From assembly GCF_014805625.2 (NCBI RefSeq), contig NW_023998556.1, forward strand, positions 96,100-160,099: 64,000 bases of DNA, given 5' to 3'. A model generated the notes under the pieces. It did no database searches. It saw only the letters and a list, made by a program, of their open reading frames with translations, and was not told the origin of the DNA. This document shows positions 1-11,870 of this stretch, one piece after another; the first letter of the stretch is position 1, and the number at the start of each line of letters is the position of its first letter. A program made the translations under genes and the position numbers. This DNA is from Glossina fuscipes (taxonomy: Eukaryota > Arthropoda > Insecta > Diptera > Glossinidae).

Positions 1-1590
1 TATTTGTGCTTAGCTGATTAGAAAAGATATCAAATAGAACAGATTTCTCACATTCACCTTAGAAAACACAAATATATCTACTTTCTTCTAAATTGTCTAA
101 TTCACCGAACATGAGCATCTTGTCTTTTCTCTTTTTTTCGAGGATTCTTCCTCTTTCATCCTAGCTTCATATAACGAATTTGACTTGCTTTGTGCAATAA
201 GTTCTTGAGTGTTTAAAATGTTGACAACCATGTCCATGGTGAAGTATTTCATTTGATAAATTTTTTAGAAGCTGAAAATTTGAAAAAGCTCTTATCATCC
301 CTTTTATATCACCTGTGCAAGGAATTACAATTTACGGCGGATTTGGAGATATTGATTCTTCGTTATAATCAATATTACTATCGTTAAATATATTATTGTC
401 ATCAGAGCTTGGAATAGGAAATCGGTATGTAGAATTTTTGTTGATAACTCTTGAATAAAAAGAGTTCGCTGTTGAGTTTTTATGTATATTTTATGCTTAT
501 TTCGCGAAGTCTTTTAAATGACTTAAACAGCAATCTAAAACACACGCTCAACACAATCATTTAAATCAATTTAGTAAGATTACACATAACTATGGTACTA
601 GCAGGCAGTCTTTGATAGTACAGTCAGAAATTAATATAAAATTTGAAAAAAAAAAGTTTAAATCTATTATATAAAATTTAATAGAGTTAAATATCATTAT
701 ATCAATAAAACAGGCAAAAAGCTTATAGTGGATCAGAACCTATCATTAAATATCCTACACCACCTAGCTTAACATATTTATTCGTGTAACGGCATAAGAA
801 CTTTGATCCGAACCATTTTAGATAGTGTTCGCTTTGGGCCAAAAAACGTCGGTGTGCTAAATTGTGGCAAAACACCTGAAAAACTGTTACTTATAGGTTG
901 AACAGAGAAACACAAGACAAATAAACAAGCTTAGATCCATTCATAACGAATTTCTAAATCGATTGGTACTATAAAAGGTGGGTCTATCCATTTGGGTGTT
1001 GCCTACGTCCACACCTACTTAATGTACCACAACTGATATAAAGTATAAAAATAAAAACTAAATTTATCATCGGTTATTTAAATCGTCTAATTATTTCATT
1101 TAATAGTTAACTTGATATTACTATGTAAAATCCGCCGGTGTTTATACTTCCCCACAAGCACCGAACGTCACATTTTCAGAATATTTGTTAAGTAGTCTCT
1201 GATCACTCTACATTTCCGCTTTTTTCGTTAATTCTACATTAATTTATCACTTTTCGTGTATTAAAGCACTAATATGTAAAAGCATTTTATCAATTTTTGT
1301 GCGTTTATAAGACAAGCTTACTATATTTTTTCCTTGAACATGAAGCTCGAGCTACTTTATTTTGCTTTCAACCTGAGTTAGATATTTTGTATTCGATATT
1401 GAGCACCGACAACCCAAAATATAAAATCGCTAGGTCGACAACGAGAATTATAAACTGAATATTTTTACAATTCCATAAATGGAATGAGTATTAAATGCTT
1501 AATAGAGACCCTGGGAACCCTAATCTTATTTTCTTAACATTAATTTTTGTTTTCCCTATGACCAGGCATTCCGTGCAGGACCATAGTAGG
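1..1590. other. AT-rich intergenic, nothing recognised
   Basis: No reading frame, splice-bounded exon or repeat in this stretch resembles a family I know on either strand. It holds only short A/T runs and isolated TATA-like words such as the one near 970. It borders the 3' end of the LINE-C relic, so part of it may be unrecognised LINE 3' UTR or older transposon debris. Confidence 0.5.
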
Positions 1591-2715
1591 CGTGTGGTGA
1601 GGAGTTAAACTGAAAAATGGAGACATCGTGAGCGGCAGGAAAGACCAATGCTGTTAGATTGTTCCAAAGGCGCACAGCACGGTCAAAAAACGAAAAGTCG
1701 TGGTGTTGTGTTGTGTAGTATTCAGGTAACTCCAAGACGAGTGGATGAAGACACTGAGAACGGCTTGTATACCTGTTGAAGGTTTTAAGTTGTGGGCTCT
1801 CTCTTTAACCTCTGTAGAACATTTTCCCTGACTGTACCTGTACATAAGCGCACACAATTTCGTCACGCATGAGCACAAGAGCCTTTCGTTGTATGAAATG
1901 GAGGGTCTAAAAGCAAAGTTTGGAGTTACATGGTGTAGATATTGACTGCAGTGAAGTATTGTTTACACTGCTTTAAAAAACACCTTTCAACAGTTTGAAC
2001 ACATAATCCACCCAGCGAACATCATTTGATATTCTCATGCCCAGAACATCAAGGTTTGCCGATTCTTCTACATTAACATTACCAAAAAAGCGACTTTGTT
2101 CATAACAGTTTCTTCCGTTGGGATACAGCTTTAAGTTTTGATGGCAATAAAATTTAACCTATTTACCCGATACTATTCACAGGTCCCGACTTAGTATGTC
2201 GTTCATCATGCACAGTTTGTTCTGCACCGCATTGCTGCATGGTCGCTTGTTAAAGCAAAACAAATAACACAAGGCGCTGTTGTCTGTAAATGAATAAACA
2301 GGCATATCCGTTATGCATAGGAAGCCTCTCATCAACACCAGGAAAAGAGAAGGTGAGAAAAGAGATACCTATGATTTTTATTTATATACAATTCATTTGA
2401 ATAGTAGCCGTTGATTACATCTCTTATCGGACAGTTGTCAAAGAACCTCGATATAAGTTGGGAGAAAATATTATCTACACCATATGCGGTCTGGAGACAG
2501 ACGCAACATGTCATACTCTGTCGAATATCTTGGACATACCTATAGCAACGACCTTACTTTCACTAAATCGACTTTTCAGTGAGGTAGAAGATTAGGTCAC
2601 CATTCGACCGATTTTTGCGAAAGCCATCTTGTCTGTCACTAAGTAGGCCGTTGGAGTTAATTATCCCATTAGATCGTAGTTGACTACGATCTCCATCACA
2701 AACTTGTGGCGATCC
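1590..2715 (-). mobile_element. Decayed non-LTR retrotransposon (LINE-C), RT to 3' end
   Basis: Minus-strand translation in shifting frames gives reverse-transcriptase pieces in the right order. The fingers motif GFRKNRSNGDLIFYLTEK lies near 2640-2590, and the palm region with AYGVDNIFSQLISRFFDNC near 2500-2430. A thumb-like stretch lies near 2100-1990, and the end motif FFDRAVRLWNNL, typical of the C-termini of CR1/Jockey-group LINE proteins, near 1690-1640. Several stops and frameshifts break it, and the YADD box was not found. The small ORFs at 1654-1878, 2332-2514 and 2563-2916 are pieces of this relic, not genes. The clade is inferred from motif style only. Confidence 0.7.
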
Positions 2716-2819
2716 CAAGAGTCTAAAGAAATGATAGAAAAGCTCCACAGAGGTCCAAACGGAGTGCGTTTTGGTGTTATGAAAGCTGTGAATGACATTG
2801 AAAGGAGATTCTACTGGGT

Positions 2820-3210
2820 AGGAGCCGAAAATCAGTAGCAGCATGGATTCATAGCTGTGAGGAAAGTGGTAAATCAAATGAAGCGATAAATAAGCTGAAC
2901 GGAAAAGAGCGTCCAAAGCGATTTACAAGCAAAAATCAAAACGCAATTCAGAAGTTGAGCGCCGGAAATGATCGGAAAGCGAGCTTTTTTGACGGAGACG
3001 TAGTACAACTGTATAAGCCATCCTATTGACAGATTATCAGAAAAATTGCAATCTAGCTGGGAAACGTACAAAGTCATCACGAGCATAACTGATAGAATCT
3101 ATCACATCCAGAAACATCAGAAAGGCGCAGTCACAAATAAGATACCATACGTAAACAGGCTGACATCTTTTGGAAAGGACATTATTTGGGACGAACAAGT
3201 ATAAGTGAAG
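2820..3210 (+). pseudogene. Ty3/gypsy pol C-terminal remnant (integrase tail)
   Basis: Plus-strand frames give KLQSSWETYKVITSITDRIY and HIQKHQKG followed by VNRLTSFGKD. This resembles the C-terminal integrase segment of Ty3/gypsy Pol, which typically ends in a W-x-GPY-V-like motif followed by a conserved LxR core. Frameshifts and stops occur, for example just after the stretch encoding the words VVQLYKPSY near 3000. The remnant lies directly upstream of an LTR-like promoter/polyA segment, which is the expected order at the 3' end of such an element. Lineage within gypsy is not resolved. Confidence 0.55.
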
Positions 3211-3620
3211 GGCTGTGTTACGGAAATCGCCAAATCCACTTCATTTCCGATCATTAACTTTTCCAAATAATAAATTCCCTAGAGAGGGAAAAACCAAGTG
3301 CACATTTGCGGAGCGTCATGCAGTTGCCGGCCGATGAAAACGATTAGTGGAAAAGCAGGTTAACCGATTAAAAATAAAGTTATGAACTTAGGTAACACTA
3401 ACATGCTTGTAAAAATGTATATAAATAGACTACTTGTGGAAGGCAGAGTCAGTCGGACAAGAACATTCGAGTCGACAAAGAATATTAGAGTTGAGAAGTC
3501 GAGAGTACTGCCAAAGTAAAATGTAAATAGTTCTACCCTAAAACAAATTGATTGTAAATAAAAGAGTCTTGTAGTGAAAACGTGAGGTGTATTTTTTTTG
3601 AAAAGAAGATCCACCATCTA
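3211..3620 (+). mobile_element. Probable 3' LTR of the gypsy remnant
   Basis: The segment starts with TGTTACGG right after the pol remnant. It contains a TATA box (TATATAAATAG, 3418-3428), an initiator TCAGTC at 3449-3454 placed about 31 bp downstream, and a polyadenylation signal AATAAA at 3557-3562. That order and spacing fit U3-R-U5 of an LTR. The 3' boundary was not established, because no matching terminal CA with inverted TGT was located, and no 5' partner LTR exists in the window. A unique promoter is the alternative, but the adjacent pol remnant favours an LTR. Confidence 0.45.
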
Positions 3621-3699
3621 GTGGTACGAGCCCTATCTCAGAAAAGCGAATTTCATACGTTTCTGAACTTAAAAATAGCATTCCTAATTACAGAACTGT

Positions 3700-5216
3700 A
3701 CTTAAGGTAAGAAGTCAAGAAGAAAAAGGAATTCAAGCACTTTTAACCAACTGCACAAATGTGGAGGCAAAATTATGGAGGCATTGCTAAGTTAAGTGCT
3801 TTGCCAAAGCTGTTTGTAAGAATTGTTAATCATCGTATTGTTTTCGTTATTAAAACATCTATTTCTGCTTTTCAACACGTCTTTCTAAAAAGAAGATCAA
3901 CTACAACGAACTTCTTAAATCATATCCTAGTGGCTCATAAACTGATGTCAAACATATAAACTTTAGCAAAACTTTTGATCATGTTAATCATAAATTATAG
4001 ATTTTTAAGCTGTTATCGTCTGATTTTCCCTCATTTTCACTGAAATGAATAAGGTCTTATTTTTATAATAGATTGTTCAGAGTTCTTTTCTAATCTTTCG
4101 TCTACGGCACCCACTTAAGATCCCTTTTATTTAATTTATAAGTTAATGAGCTCCCGTCGGTTATCAAGTCAGCCCATATGCTGATGTATGCGGATGATGT
4201 TGTATTATTTTCTTCTTTTACCCTGAAATAGCACTGTTGTGTGCAACAATCCGATCTAAATAATATGCTCATAAAATTTTATGATATTAAACCTGTCAAA
4301 GTGCAAGAAATTGTCATTCTTAACGATAAATTAACTTGCCTCTGTGTTCTGACTTCATTCATTCATAAAAATTGGAGAACATATATTTGTTCAGGGAGTT
4401 AGGGCTTTCATTTGACCAAAATTACATTTTAATTTACACATTGGGCTAGGTCAGCACATGTGTTTATTAAACGGCGATCCGAAGAACTTGACTACCCATA
4501 CGCACCAGAATGTTTATACATGAGGTTATTGAGATCAGTACTTGCATATGCATAGATCGGTGTGCTCTCTTTCTTGCAGATATTACGTGGATTCAATAGA
4601 ATCAATTTAAAAGCAATTCTCGCTTTTCGTGGGCTGTGCTAGTCTCTTTTTCACTTTATGAAAATAGACTGTTTTTTTAAGCTTACTAACTTGAAAGTTT
4701 ATCCTAGGTGTTTCATTCCTTGTTAAGTTAATAAATGTCGCTAGTGTGTCTTCCCACCTTATTAGAAGAGATCAATCGCAATCTTCCTAACCATACTTCC
4801 AGAAATTTTATTTTCATGAAACTACATCAATGCAGATAAAAATTATTCTTTCTTGAGTTCGGACTCAAATCAACTTTCCTTAATATGCGTGTTTTGTCTA
4901 CGACAGACCTAAGCTTATTTTTAATCTCCAGAGCTTCGTGTGGTTCGTAATTAAGCGAATTATGTTCACCAATTTTGGAGGCCAAGCTTTCGCAAGCTTC
5001 CATTGGTCTAACGATTCGCTCCTAGCTTGGACATAGCTGTACACACTTTGTTTTTCTTTGTTATTGTTTATTTATAACATGTATTTAATTTTTGTTGATT
5101 CTTTATTTTTACTTTATAAAAGTCAGTCCTGATGTTTAGCTTACGGTTTATTTTTACTACTCTATTCGGCTGTTATTAGTGCAATTAAATTACATATGTA
5201 AATAAATAAATAAAAA
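3700..5216 (+). mobile_element. LINE-B copy 1, old 5'-truncated relic
   Basis: Plus-strand fragments match LINE-B reverse transcriptase as seen in better copies. IAKLSALPKLF is at about 3785, a degenerate AFQH..LKRRSTT block at about 3870, and MYADDVVLFSSF (catalytic YADD kept) near 4180-4220. The 3' UTR follows, with a relic of the GCCAAGCTT-rich segment near 4985, and the element ends in an (AAAT)n tail at 5200-5216. Many stops and frameshifts make this the most diverged LINE-B copy here. The ORF at 3759-3959 is part of it. Confidence 0.75.
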
Positions 5217-6221
5217 ATCCAAAGCCGTTAAGTTACTAAACGGTTGGTCTACCATAATACCCGATTATGATAGTGGTAGTGTTTAGCAATCTCAGTGCAG
5301 GATGACCACTACCTTTCTCATTAGCGAATGTGTACCTGATAAGATCTTCAACAAAATTGAAGAATGTGGTCAAAAAAAAACTTGAACTTATTGCAGGTAT
5401 AACTAGTCTTTTAGCGATTTCCATATTTCTTTTAAGTGACCTTGCTACAAACTTTCGTCTAAATGTTTACAACATCTGCTTTTTTTGATCGCAATAACAT
5501 CTACTGTTTCTATCTTGGTGCTAGTTGACAACACGTTTTCTCTTGTCTTTTTATTGTTTTGCTTTTGAGCAATTGAGGACTAGTTGTGCGGGTGAATGAT
5601 ATTCGGTATTTTGCTATGAATGATTCTTGCTAATTATAAATTAAAGAAACTGAAATAAATAAACTGATTCGAAAAAATGATTAATTTATAGTGGACGTTT
5701 GTCATTTGAATATTGGTCACGTGAATATGGGTGCAAACACAATATATGTAAACACGTGAAGAAAACGATGAATAAGTCTATTATAAAAATAGAAAAATAA
5801 ACATTATATTAACAGAAGATTTTTAACGATAGATAAAATAGGAATATTTATTTGAACATTGTATCCCAAATCTTTGCTTATGATTTTAATTTGCTGTGCA
5901 ATGTTTGCAAACACTTACAGTCAGTTATATTTAATTCCAATAAAAGAATATTTATAGGCAAATTAAACGAACGCCATAAACGTAGACAGTAAAGTAACAT
6001 CAAATCATATACAACATTTATGAATATATTAAGGGTGTGTACTGTATGTGATAAAATATACCTAAAAGAGATTCTTCTCGAATTAGATATGTTCGACTTT
6101 GTAAAAATGCTGTTTTAAGCCGAAGCGACTAAAAGGAAAATGAGAAAATTACTTGAAAGGATCCAAAAAATGTTGGGGCAGTTTGGGAGCTTCCAAGTGT
6201 GAAGTTTTATTATTATTTTAA
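5217..6221. other. AT-rich intergenic, nothing recognised
   Basis: No coding similarity or repeat was recognised on either strand. The stretch separates the LINE-B copy 1 tail from the LTR-T target duplication and is rich in A/T homopolymers. Confidence 0.5.
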
Positions 6222-8235
6222 ATATTGTAACGAATTTCCTTAGGCGGGGTATGACTCAGTCAATCCAGGATTCGTTGCAAGAAAATTTAGAAAAATAATC
6301 AGGATCTTCGGGGGGAATGGCGTTTAGTTTCCTAGATTTATTGTTTCCTCTTTACTGGATAGAAGTACATCAAATTTGTGTAGAACTGGGCTATGGCAAG
6401 GAACCAGCGAGGTGACCCGACTTGTCGCGCTATTACCGTTTTGCTTTTTACTTGCGGGTTTAGAACTTTTACTTCCTTTTCGTTTCGCTTTTAATATCGC
6501 GGGGCGCTAAAAGAAAAGAACCGGGTTCGTTGCTAGTGTCATAGCTGCCTTGGCCCGAAGGTTCGTCCCTGGTTGGTGTGTGAGTCCGAAAATAACGAAA
6601 AAAACGTCTCTCAGTTCTTCAGGGATGGCGATTAAGCTAAACCAGCACATCCCCTATCCGTAAGTCAATGGTCCTAAAAAGTCCTTCAGGGATGGCGATT
6701 AAGCTAAACCAGCACATCCCCTCTCCGTAAGTCAAAAAAAAAAACTCTTAATAAAGGTCAACTTGTCGATTTGTCCGTGGGCACTTACCTCCTTAGACGG
6801 CTATGACACCAAAATGAACGAGTCTGTGCGATGCGCTGTTGTTTTATTGCCTGAGTCTCGCTCGCTTGTCCTGTTGCCAACATGTTCTGTGTGTTTACAT
6901 ATGCTTAGGTAGTAAGCTGCAGTCGCAACCTTAGTTACGACTTGCATGATCCTGCTTATATATAACTTGATATCACTTACATCTAGCTTATTATTATGTT
7001 TGTTCAAATTTCGACGCAACAGGCACCCAGGTACCAAATCGCGTGATTCAATCACCGTTAGGTATGTGAGTGCTTGTGCCTTCCTCCACTGTGCTTGCAT
7101 ATGCTTGTTTGCTTTTTTTTTGTGTGTTTCTACATGTGTGATCGTGTCTTTGTACATTTTGTGTAATATTGTGTGTGTGTTTGTGCTCTTTGCGCGTACG
7201 GGTATTGGCGTGCGTTGCTATGTGTGACTCTAACGTTTATTTGTTTTGTCTGATCGTATATTCATTGTAGCGCATAAGGGTTTCTACCTGATTATATACC
7301 CTAACGGGGTTTATGCAGTAATGCGTAATATGTAAGCGTTCCTATCGTTCGCTAATACAGTTTTTAAGGCATTCAGATTTCTGTATGTTACTAAGACCTA
7401 ACAGTACTATAAAATGCTATGCGTGATTCTTTGGGTATGTGCGTTTGCATGAGCGAGTATGCTTATGCATTGCGTAGCATAAGGGTTTCTATATGCTTAA
7501 GTGACCTAGCGGGATTTATACCGTAATGCGTATTATGTAAGCGTTTCTATCGTTCGCTTATACAATTTTAAGGCAGACAGATTTCTTCTTGTATATGTTG
7601 TACTTATTTCATATGGTTTTATACCTGTGTTTGACTTGGGTTTGAGTTATATGACTTACAAGTTCTATGGCTTTGAGTCATGTCTGACAAACTTTATTTG
7701 ATTGTACTCATACATATTCTGCGCTTTGGCGGTTGTGTAAATATTACCTATGGTTTTGTGCCTAAGTTCGTTTGTTTTGCATGATTTTACATGTTCTATG
7801 CCTACGAGCCATTTCAAGCAAGTTTTCTTCATTCTCTTTACCCTTCGTTTGGTGCTGGAGTGTGTGTTCCTATGGATTAACTAGCGTAGGCCTGTGCAAT
7901 ATGCGTCTATACATTTTCTCTTTCTACAAGTGTGAGCATATTTAGTGTGTGTTTGAGACAATTTTAATTTTACAAGAATAGGTGTGTGTTTTTATGATCT
8001 TAAGTTAGTGTGTGTTTTGAGAGAATAGGTACAAGAATAGGTATGTGTTTTTATGATGTTAACTTTGCAAGCATAATTTATGATTTTGCATTTGAAGTTA
8101 GAAGGGGCTGCTCGTGTATTGTTTACAGAACGATGTGCGTGGCCAGATCGGACTTGCTGGTTGCGGAATGCGGGTGGATATTTAAGCGGACGGACTTGTA
8201 TTTCGTAAGGAAGCAAAAACGCTTCCTTACAATAT
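6222..8235 (-). mobile_element. LTR-T copy 1: 2-kb solo LTR with ATAT target duplication
   Basis: The element at 6226-8231 reads, on the minus strand, TGTAAGGAAGC at its 5' end and CGTTACA at its 3' end. It is flanked by ATAT on both sides (6222-6225 and 8232-8235). TG...CA ends plus a 4-bp duplication fit an LTR integrated by a retroviral-type integrase. Two further copies (47329-49118 and 50269-51968) share the same ends, the repetitive U3, a splice-donor-like GTAAGT (here 6783-6788, minus) and tandem hairpin units (6622-6721). At 2006 bp it is long for an insect LTR. No internal coding region adjoins it, so it is called solo. Small ORFs at 6801-7227 and 7992-8237 are chance frames. Confidence 0.8.
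6622..6721 (-). repeat. LTR-T tandem hairpin units (two)
   Basis: Two copies of a unit, 67 bp apart, each contain GGGGATGTGC...CGCCATCCC on the minus strand. The outer arms GGGATG/CATCCC and inner GGTT/AATC pair into a stem-loop. The units lie downstream of the TATA-like word and GTAAGT of this LTR, so they would be transcribed from it. Confidence 0.7.
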
Positions 8236-8829
8236 AAGCAAAGTAAAAAAATTTCTTAAAGAGGAACATAGCGCCATAAAAATAAATCTGTAAATTAAAG
8301 CCAGTACTATTTTTTTTTTAATTTATGTGTAAATACTAACTAAGACGTGAAATTGTGAAATACCATTAGGAAGTATCGGCATAATAAAACACATGCACAA
8401 CTCAACCAAAGCAACGCTGACAAGATAACAGGAATCGTGTAAAAAAATCACTTCGTCTGTATATGCGACGTCATATTTAGTGCATTGCACAATCATAATC
8501 ACATGTACCAGAACCCAACTATCGTCAGAATATGGCTCCTTTTTTATTGTGTTTTTTTTAACAGCGTAAGCTAACGAATACATTTATATGCATTCAAATA
8601 CTTCCTTGGTTATTCCAACTTTTGTGGCTTTTATGAGAGGAAAGCTGGCTTAGAGCTCTGAGGACCCAACTTAGTAGCCTCTCACAAAAAATTATCAAGG
8701 TCGAAGTTGACCGTAGGTAAGGCACGGTGTGGAATAGTCCAAGGCATAGCATCAACCGCTGGTGTAAGAAAGTTTTGACCGACCGTCTATCTGTATAAAG
8801 ATTTCTGCGCATGTATTTCTTGACTTTAC
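8236..8829. other. Intergenic, nothing recognised
   Basis: No motif was recognised. Short ORFs on the minus strand (8323-8583, 8594-8812) have no family features and sit between two transposon remnants. Confidence 0.45.
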
Positions 8830-9200
8830 ATTCAAAAGTATTGAAGACTCATTATCACAATTTAACGGATTCGATCACACTAAACCAGTGAATCGTAATG
8901 ACTTGCAAAAGGTCATACACGCCAAACTATTGTTAAAAGGAGCAATTATATAATCCATTCGATCCCAACAAGGTTTAAAAAGTTGGGCACTACTTAAGAA
9001 GGTTCTTATTAAAGAATTTGGAATAGAATTACCATTCGCAGAAATCCACCCTGTGATACAAAAACGTAAGAAAAACGACAAGAGAAGTTACCAACAATAC
9101 ATGTATACTTTGTATACTTTGATGGAAGTGGGCCAACAAATTGTATCCCTAATTGAAAACAGAACAAATCCGTTTTGTATCAGGCTAAAGATTTAGATGA
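8830..9200 (+). pseudogene. Ty3/gypsy-like gag fragment
   Basis: Plus-strand frames read KPVNRNDLQKVIHAKLLLKG, then SWALLKKVLIKEFGIEL, then a SYQQYMYTL...LMEVGQQI stretch. This alternation (a capsid-like W-x2-LK-x2-L-x2-EFG block, then a helix with Y-x2-YMxxL) resembles the capsid region of gypsy Gag. At least one in-frame stop interrupts it, and no zinc knuckle or protease follows. It lies upstream of a BEL gag scrap and is unrelated to it, so the two were joined by deletion or insertion. Assignment rests on motif style. Confidence 0.5.
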
Positions 9201-9345
9201 TCTAAACGAGAAACGAGAGGATCTAAGGAGAAAATTCGGAACACAACAGATGAAGCACCAACTTAGACGCCAATGCTAGCGAAAGCAAGTGTAGGTAATA
9301 AATTTGCAATTTATTTTCCAAAGAAATGCTTCAAATGCTGACAAA

Positions 9346-9444
9346 TTGCCAAAAATCGAATTACGCGAATTTTCTGGTGATGTTACTACATGGATAACTT
9401 GGGTCGATGAATTTAAATCATTGGTACACAACAATGAAAACCTT
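9346..9444 (+). pseudogene. BEL/Pao gag N-terminal scrap
   Basis: Thirty-three codons read LPKIELREFSGDVTTWITWV then DEFKSLVHNN. This is the hallmark N-terminal Gag block of BEL/Pao elements (LPKIxLPxFxGD...W...F...V). It breaks off and is followed within a few bases, in another frame, by the protease-to-RT linker region. Most of gag and the protease core are therefore missing. Confidence 0.75.
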
Positions 9445-11210
9445 AACACCTTTACTAAAAAAAAAAATTGATATTTCAAACTGGAACAAACCGGAACATA
9501 TACCATTAGCAGATGAACGTTTTAATATACCACAACGAGTCGACATGGTATTGTGTGTTGACATATTTTTTGATATTTTGGAGAATGGTAAAATTGCCTT
9601 AGGACGCAATCGTCCCATACTAACTAATACACGTTTAGGCTGGATTTTCGCGGGGACACTTCCACACCATGCAAATTCAATTGCATATGTCAAGTGCAAC
9701 GCATTACAAATGTCTAACGTTCAACAAAATAATCACCTGTCTGATGCTATTAAAGCATTTTGGGAAATTGAAAGTTTTAAGGAATGTTCGCCAAAATTAT
9801 CACAAGAAGAAGAGCAGTCTGAGTTACATTTTCAAAATAATTTTACGAGGTTGCCAGACGGACGATTTGGTGTAAAGTTGCCTTTCAAATCATCAATATC
9901 TTTATTGGGTAAGTCTTACGCCATTGCTTTTAAACGCTTTCTGGCACTTGAGAGAAAGTTTGAAACAAATGAACAATTACGTAGTGATTATACTAAATTT
10001 ATAAATGAATATATTCAACTTTCACATATGGAAATTGTACAATCATTTGATTTTTCACAATCACATTACGTGTTACCGCACCACTGCCCCAATAAACTTT
10101 CGAGTTCCACAATAAAGTTACGCGTCGTATTTGATGCGTCATCATAAATCACATCTGGTAAATCTTTGAACGAGCTTCTTATGGTTGGGCCAGTAATTCA
10201 ACCTGATTTATTTACGGTAGCTTTACGGTTTCAATCTTACACTTATGTATTCACAGCTGATATAACTAAAATGTATCGTCAAATTGCTCTCGATCCTGAT
10301 GACAGGCGATACCATTTTGGCATTTATGGCGTTCACAAGGCAATCAACCAGTACAGCTATACCAAATAACTACAGTTACATATGGAACTGCGTCTGCATC
10401 ATTTTTAGCCACGTGCGCATTAAAACAATTAGCTATTGATGAACTACATAATTTTCCGTTAGCTGCAAATGCTATAAACACAAATTTTTATGATCTACTA
10501 ACGAGTTGCAACACACTTCATGAATCCATCCAATTACAAGCACAATTAATTTCTATTTTATCTAAAGGAGGTTTCAGCCTAAACAAATGATGTGCAATTC
10601 ATCAAGATTTGATTAAACACATTCCTAAAGAAAATCGTGAAACTTTATTCACCATTAAAAATTCAAATGCGATCAAAACTCCTGGAATTGTTTTGGATCA
10701 TGCAAAGGACAAATTTCTTTACAAGATTGGTATAAAATTCAACGAAAATTATACTAAAAGAACAATTTTATCTGAAATTTCACAATTTTTTGATCCGATA
10801 GGCCTAATACCGCCAGTCATAATAAGGGCTAAAATTTTCATTCAACAATTGTGGCGGTTAGATTTGGATTGTGATGACGAATTGCCTATTAAATACCAGA
10901 TGGCGTGGTCAAACGGCAATTATGTAATTTAATCGATTTAGAAGTGGATCGCTTAGCGTTCACTCCTGATGCAAAATATGAAATTCATGCGTTCTCTGAC
11001 AGTTCAGCAAGCGCATATAGTGCATGTGTATACATCAGATGTATAAATAACGATACGAAAATAACTTCAAATTTGCTTTGTGCCAAATCAAAGGGGGCAC
11101 CTATTAAGAAATGTAGTTTGCCAAGATAAGAACTCTGCGCTGCTGTAACAATGGTACAACTCGTTAAGAAAGTTCAAGAAGTTTACGATTTCATACAATT
11201 TAACAACATT
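9445..11210 (+). pseudogene. BEL/Pao pol: protease end, RT and RNase H, broken
   Basis: The frame ending at 10147 carries IPLADERFNIPQRVDM, the post-protease block of BEL Pol, and a long linker ending in VVFDASS. A nonsense codon at 10145-10147 then interrupts the same frame. RT palm motif A is present as ADITKMYRQI near 10255-10285. A frameshift near 10340 leads to VTYGTASASFLA near 10375-10410. The catalytic YVDD box is gone, because FYDLLTS near 10490 lacks two codons. A TGA lies near 10588, another frame break near 10930, and the RNase H block HAFSDSSASAYSACVYI lies near 10987-11037, with a stop after SLPR near 11127. It cannot make active RT. Confidence 0.85.
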
Positions 11211-11339
11211 TCTTGAATGACTCAACTATAATATTGAGTTGGATATCAGAAGACTCATGCAATTCGAGTACCTTTATTTCTAATAGGGTGGCAATCATTC
11301 AACAAGTTTCAACACGCTCGCAATGAAGACATATTCCAT

Positions 11340-11860
11340 CCAATTTAAACCCAGCTGATATATTATCTCGTGGTGTGTTACCAGCTGAATTAGTGCATAC
11401 AACATTTTGGTTCACGGGCCAAATTTTTTAACGTTAGCTTCGTCTATTTGGTCACAATTTCCATACAAGTTAAAATACGATGATAACATATTAGAAAGAA
11501 AACTTATAAAGATGATATTAACAACAACAATTTTACAACAGCATGATTTAATCATTAGTATTAAGTTTCGCAACGATTATGTACGTTTGCTTAACACAGT
11601 CGCTTACCTGCTGCGTTTTATATATAATTGTGAATTTAAGGCTAAAAGAAAATACGGTTCATTGGATGCTACAGAACTTGACGCATCTCGACTAAAAATT
11701 ATCAAATACATAGAAATCATTTCTTTTCATGCTGCAATTGCAGCTGTACAAAAGGGTTCTAACCTTAATGGCAAAAGTCATAAACATTCTTTATCACCAT
11801 TCCTAAGAGTGGGTGGCCGATTAAGAAACTGTAATGGACTTCAACAGTAAAGATCCCTTG
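11340..11860 (+). pseudogene. BEL/Pao pol linker between RNase H and integrase
   Basis: Near 11340 the sequence reads NLNPADILSRGVLPAEL, the conserved NPAD-x2-SRG motif that ends the RNase H region in BEL Pol. A shifted frame (11407-11850) then carries the linker with FLRVGGRLRN, the usual entrance to the integrase domain. It ends in a stop at 11848-11850. Confidence 0.8.
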
Positions 11861-11870
11861 CTATTACCAT

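Noticed and set aside
1654..1878. 74-codon frame as a gene
   Set aside because: It is a frame of the LINE-C relic; adjacent frames continue the same RT C-terminal motifs.
6801..7227. Overlapping ORFs on both strands in LTR-T copy 1
   Set aside because: They lie in the repetitive U3, are not conserved in copies 2 and 3, and consist of GT/AC-rich low-complexity codons.
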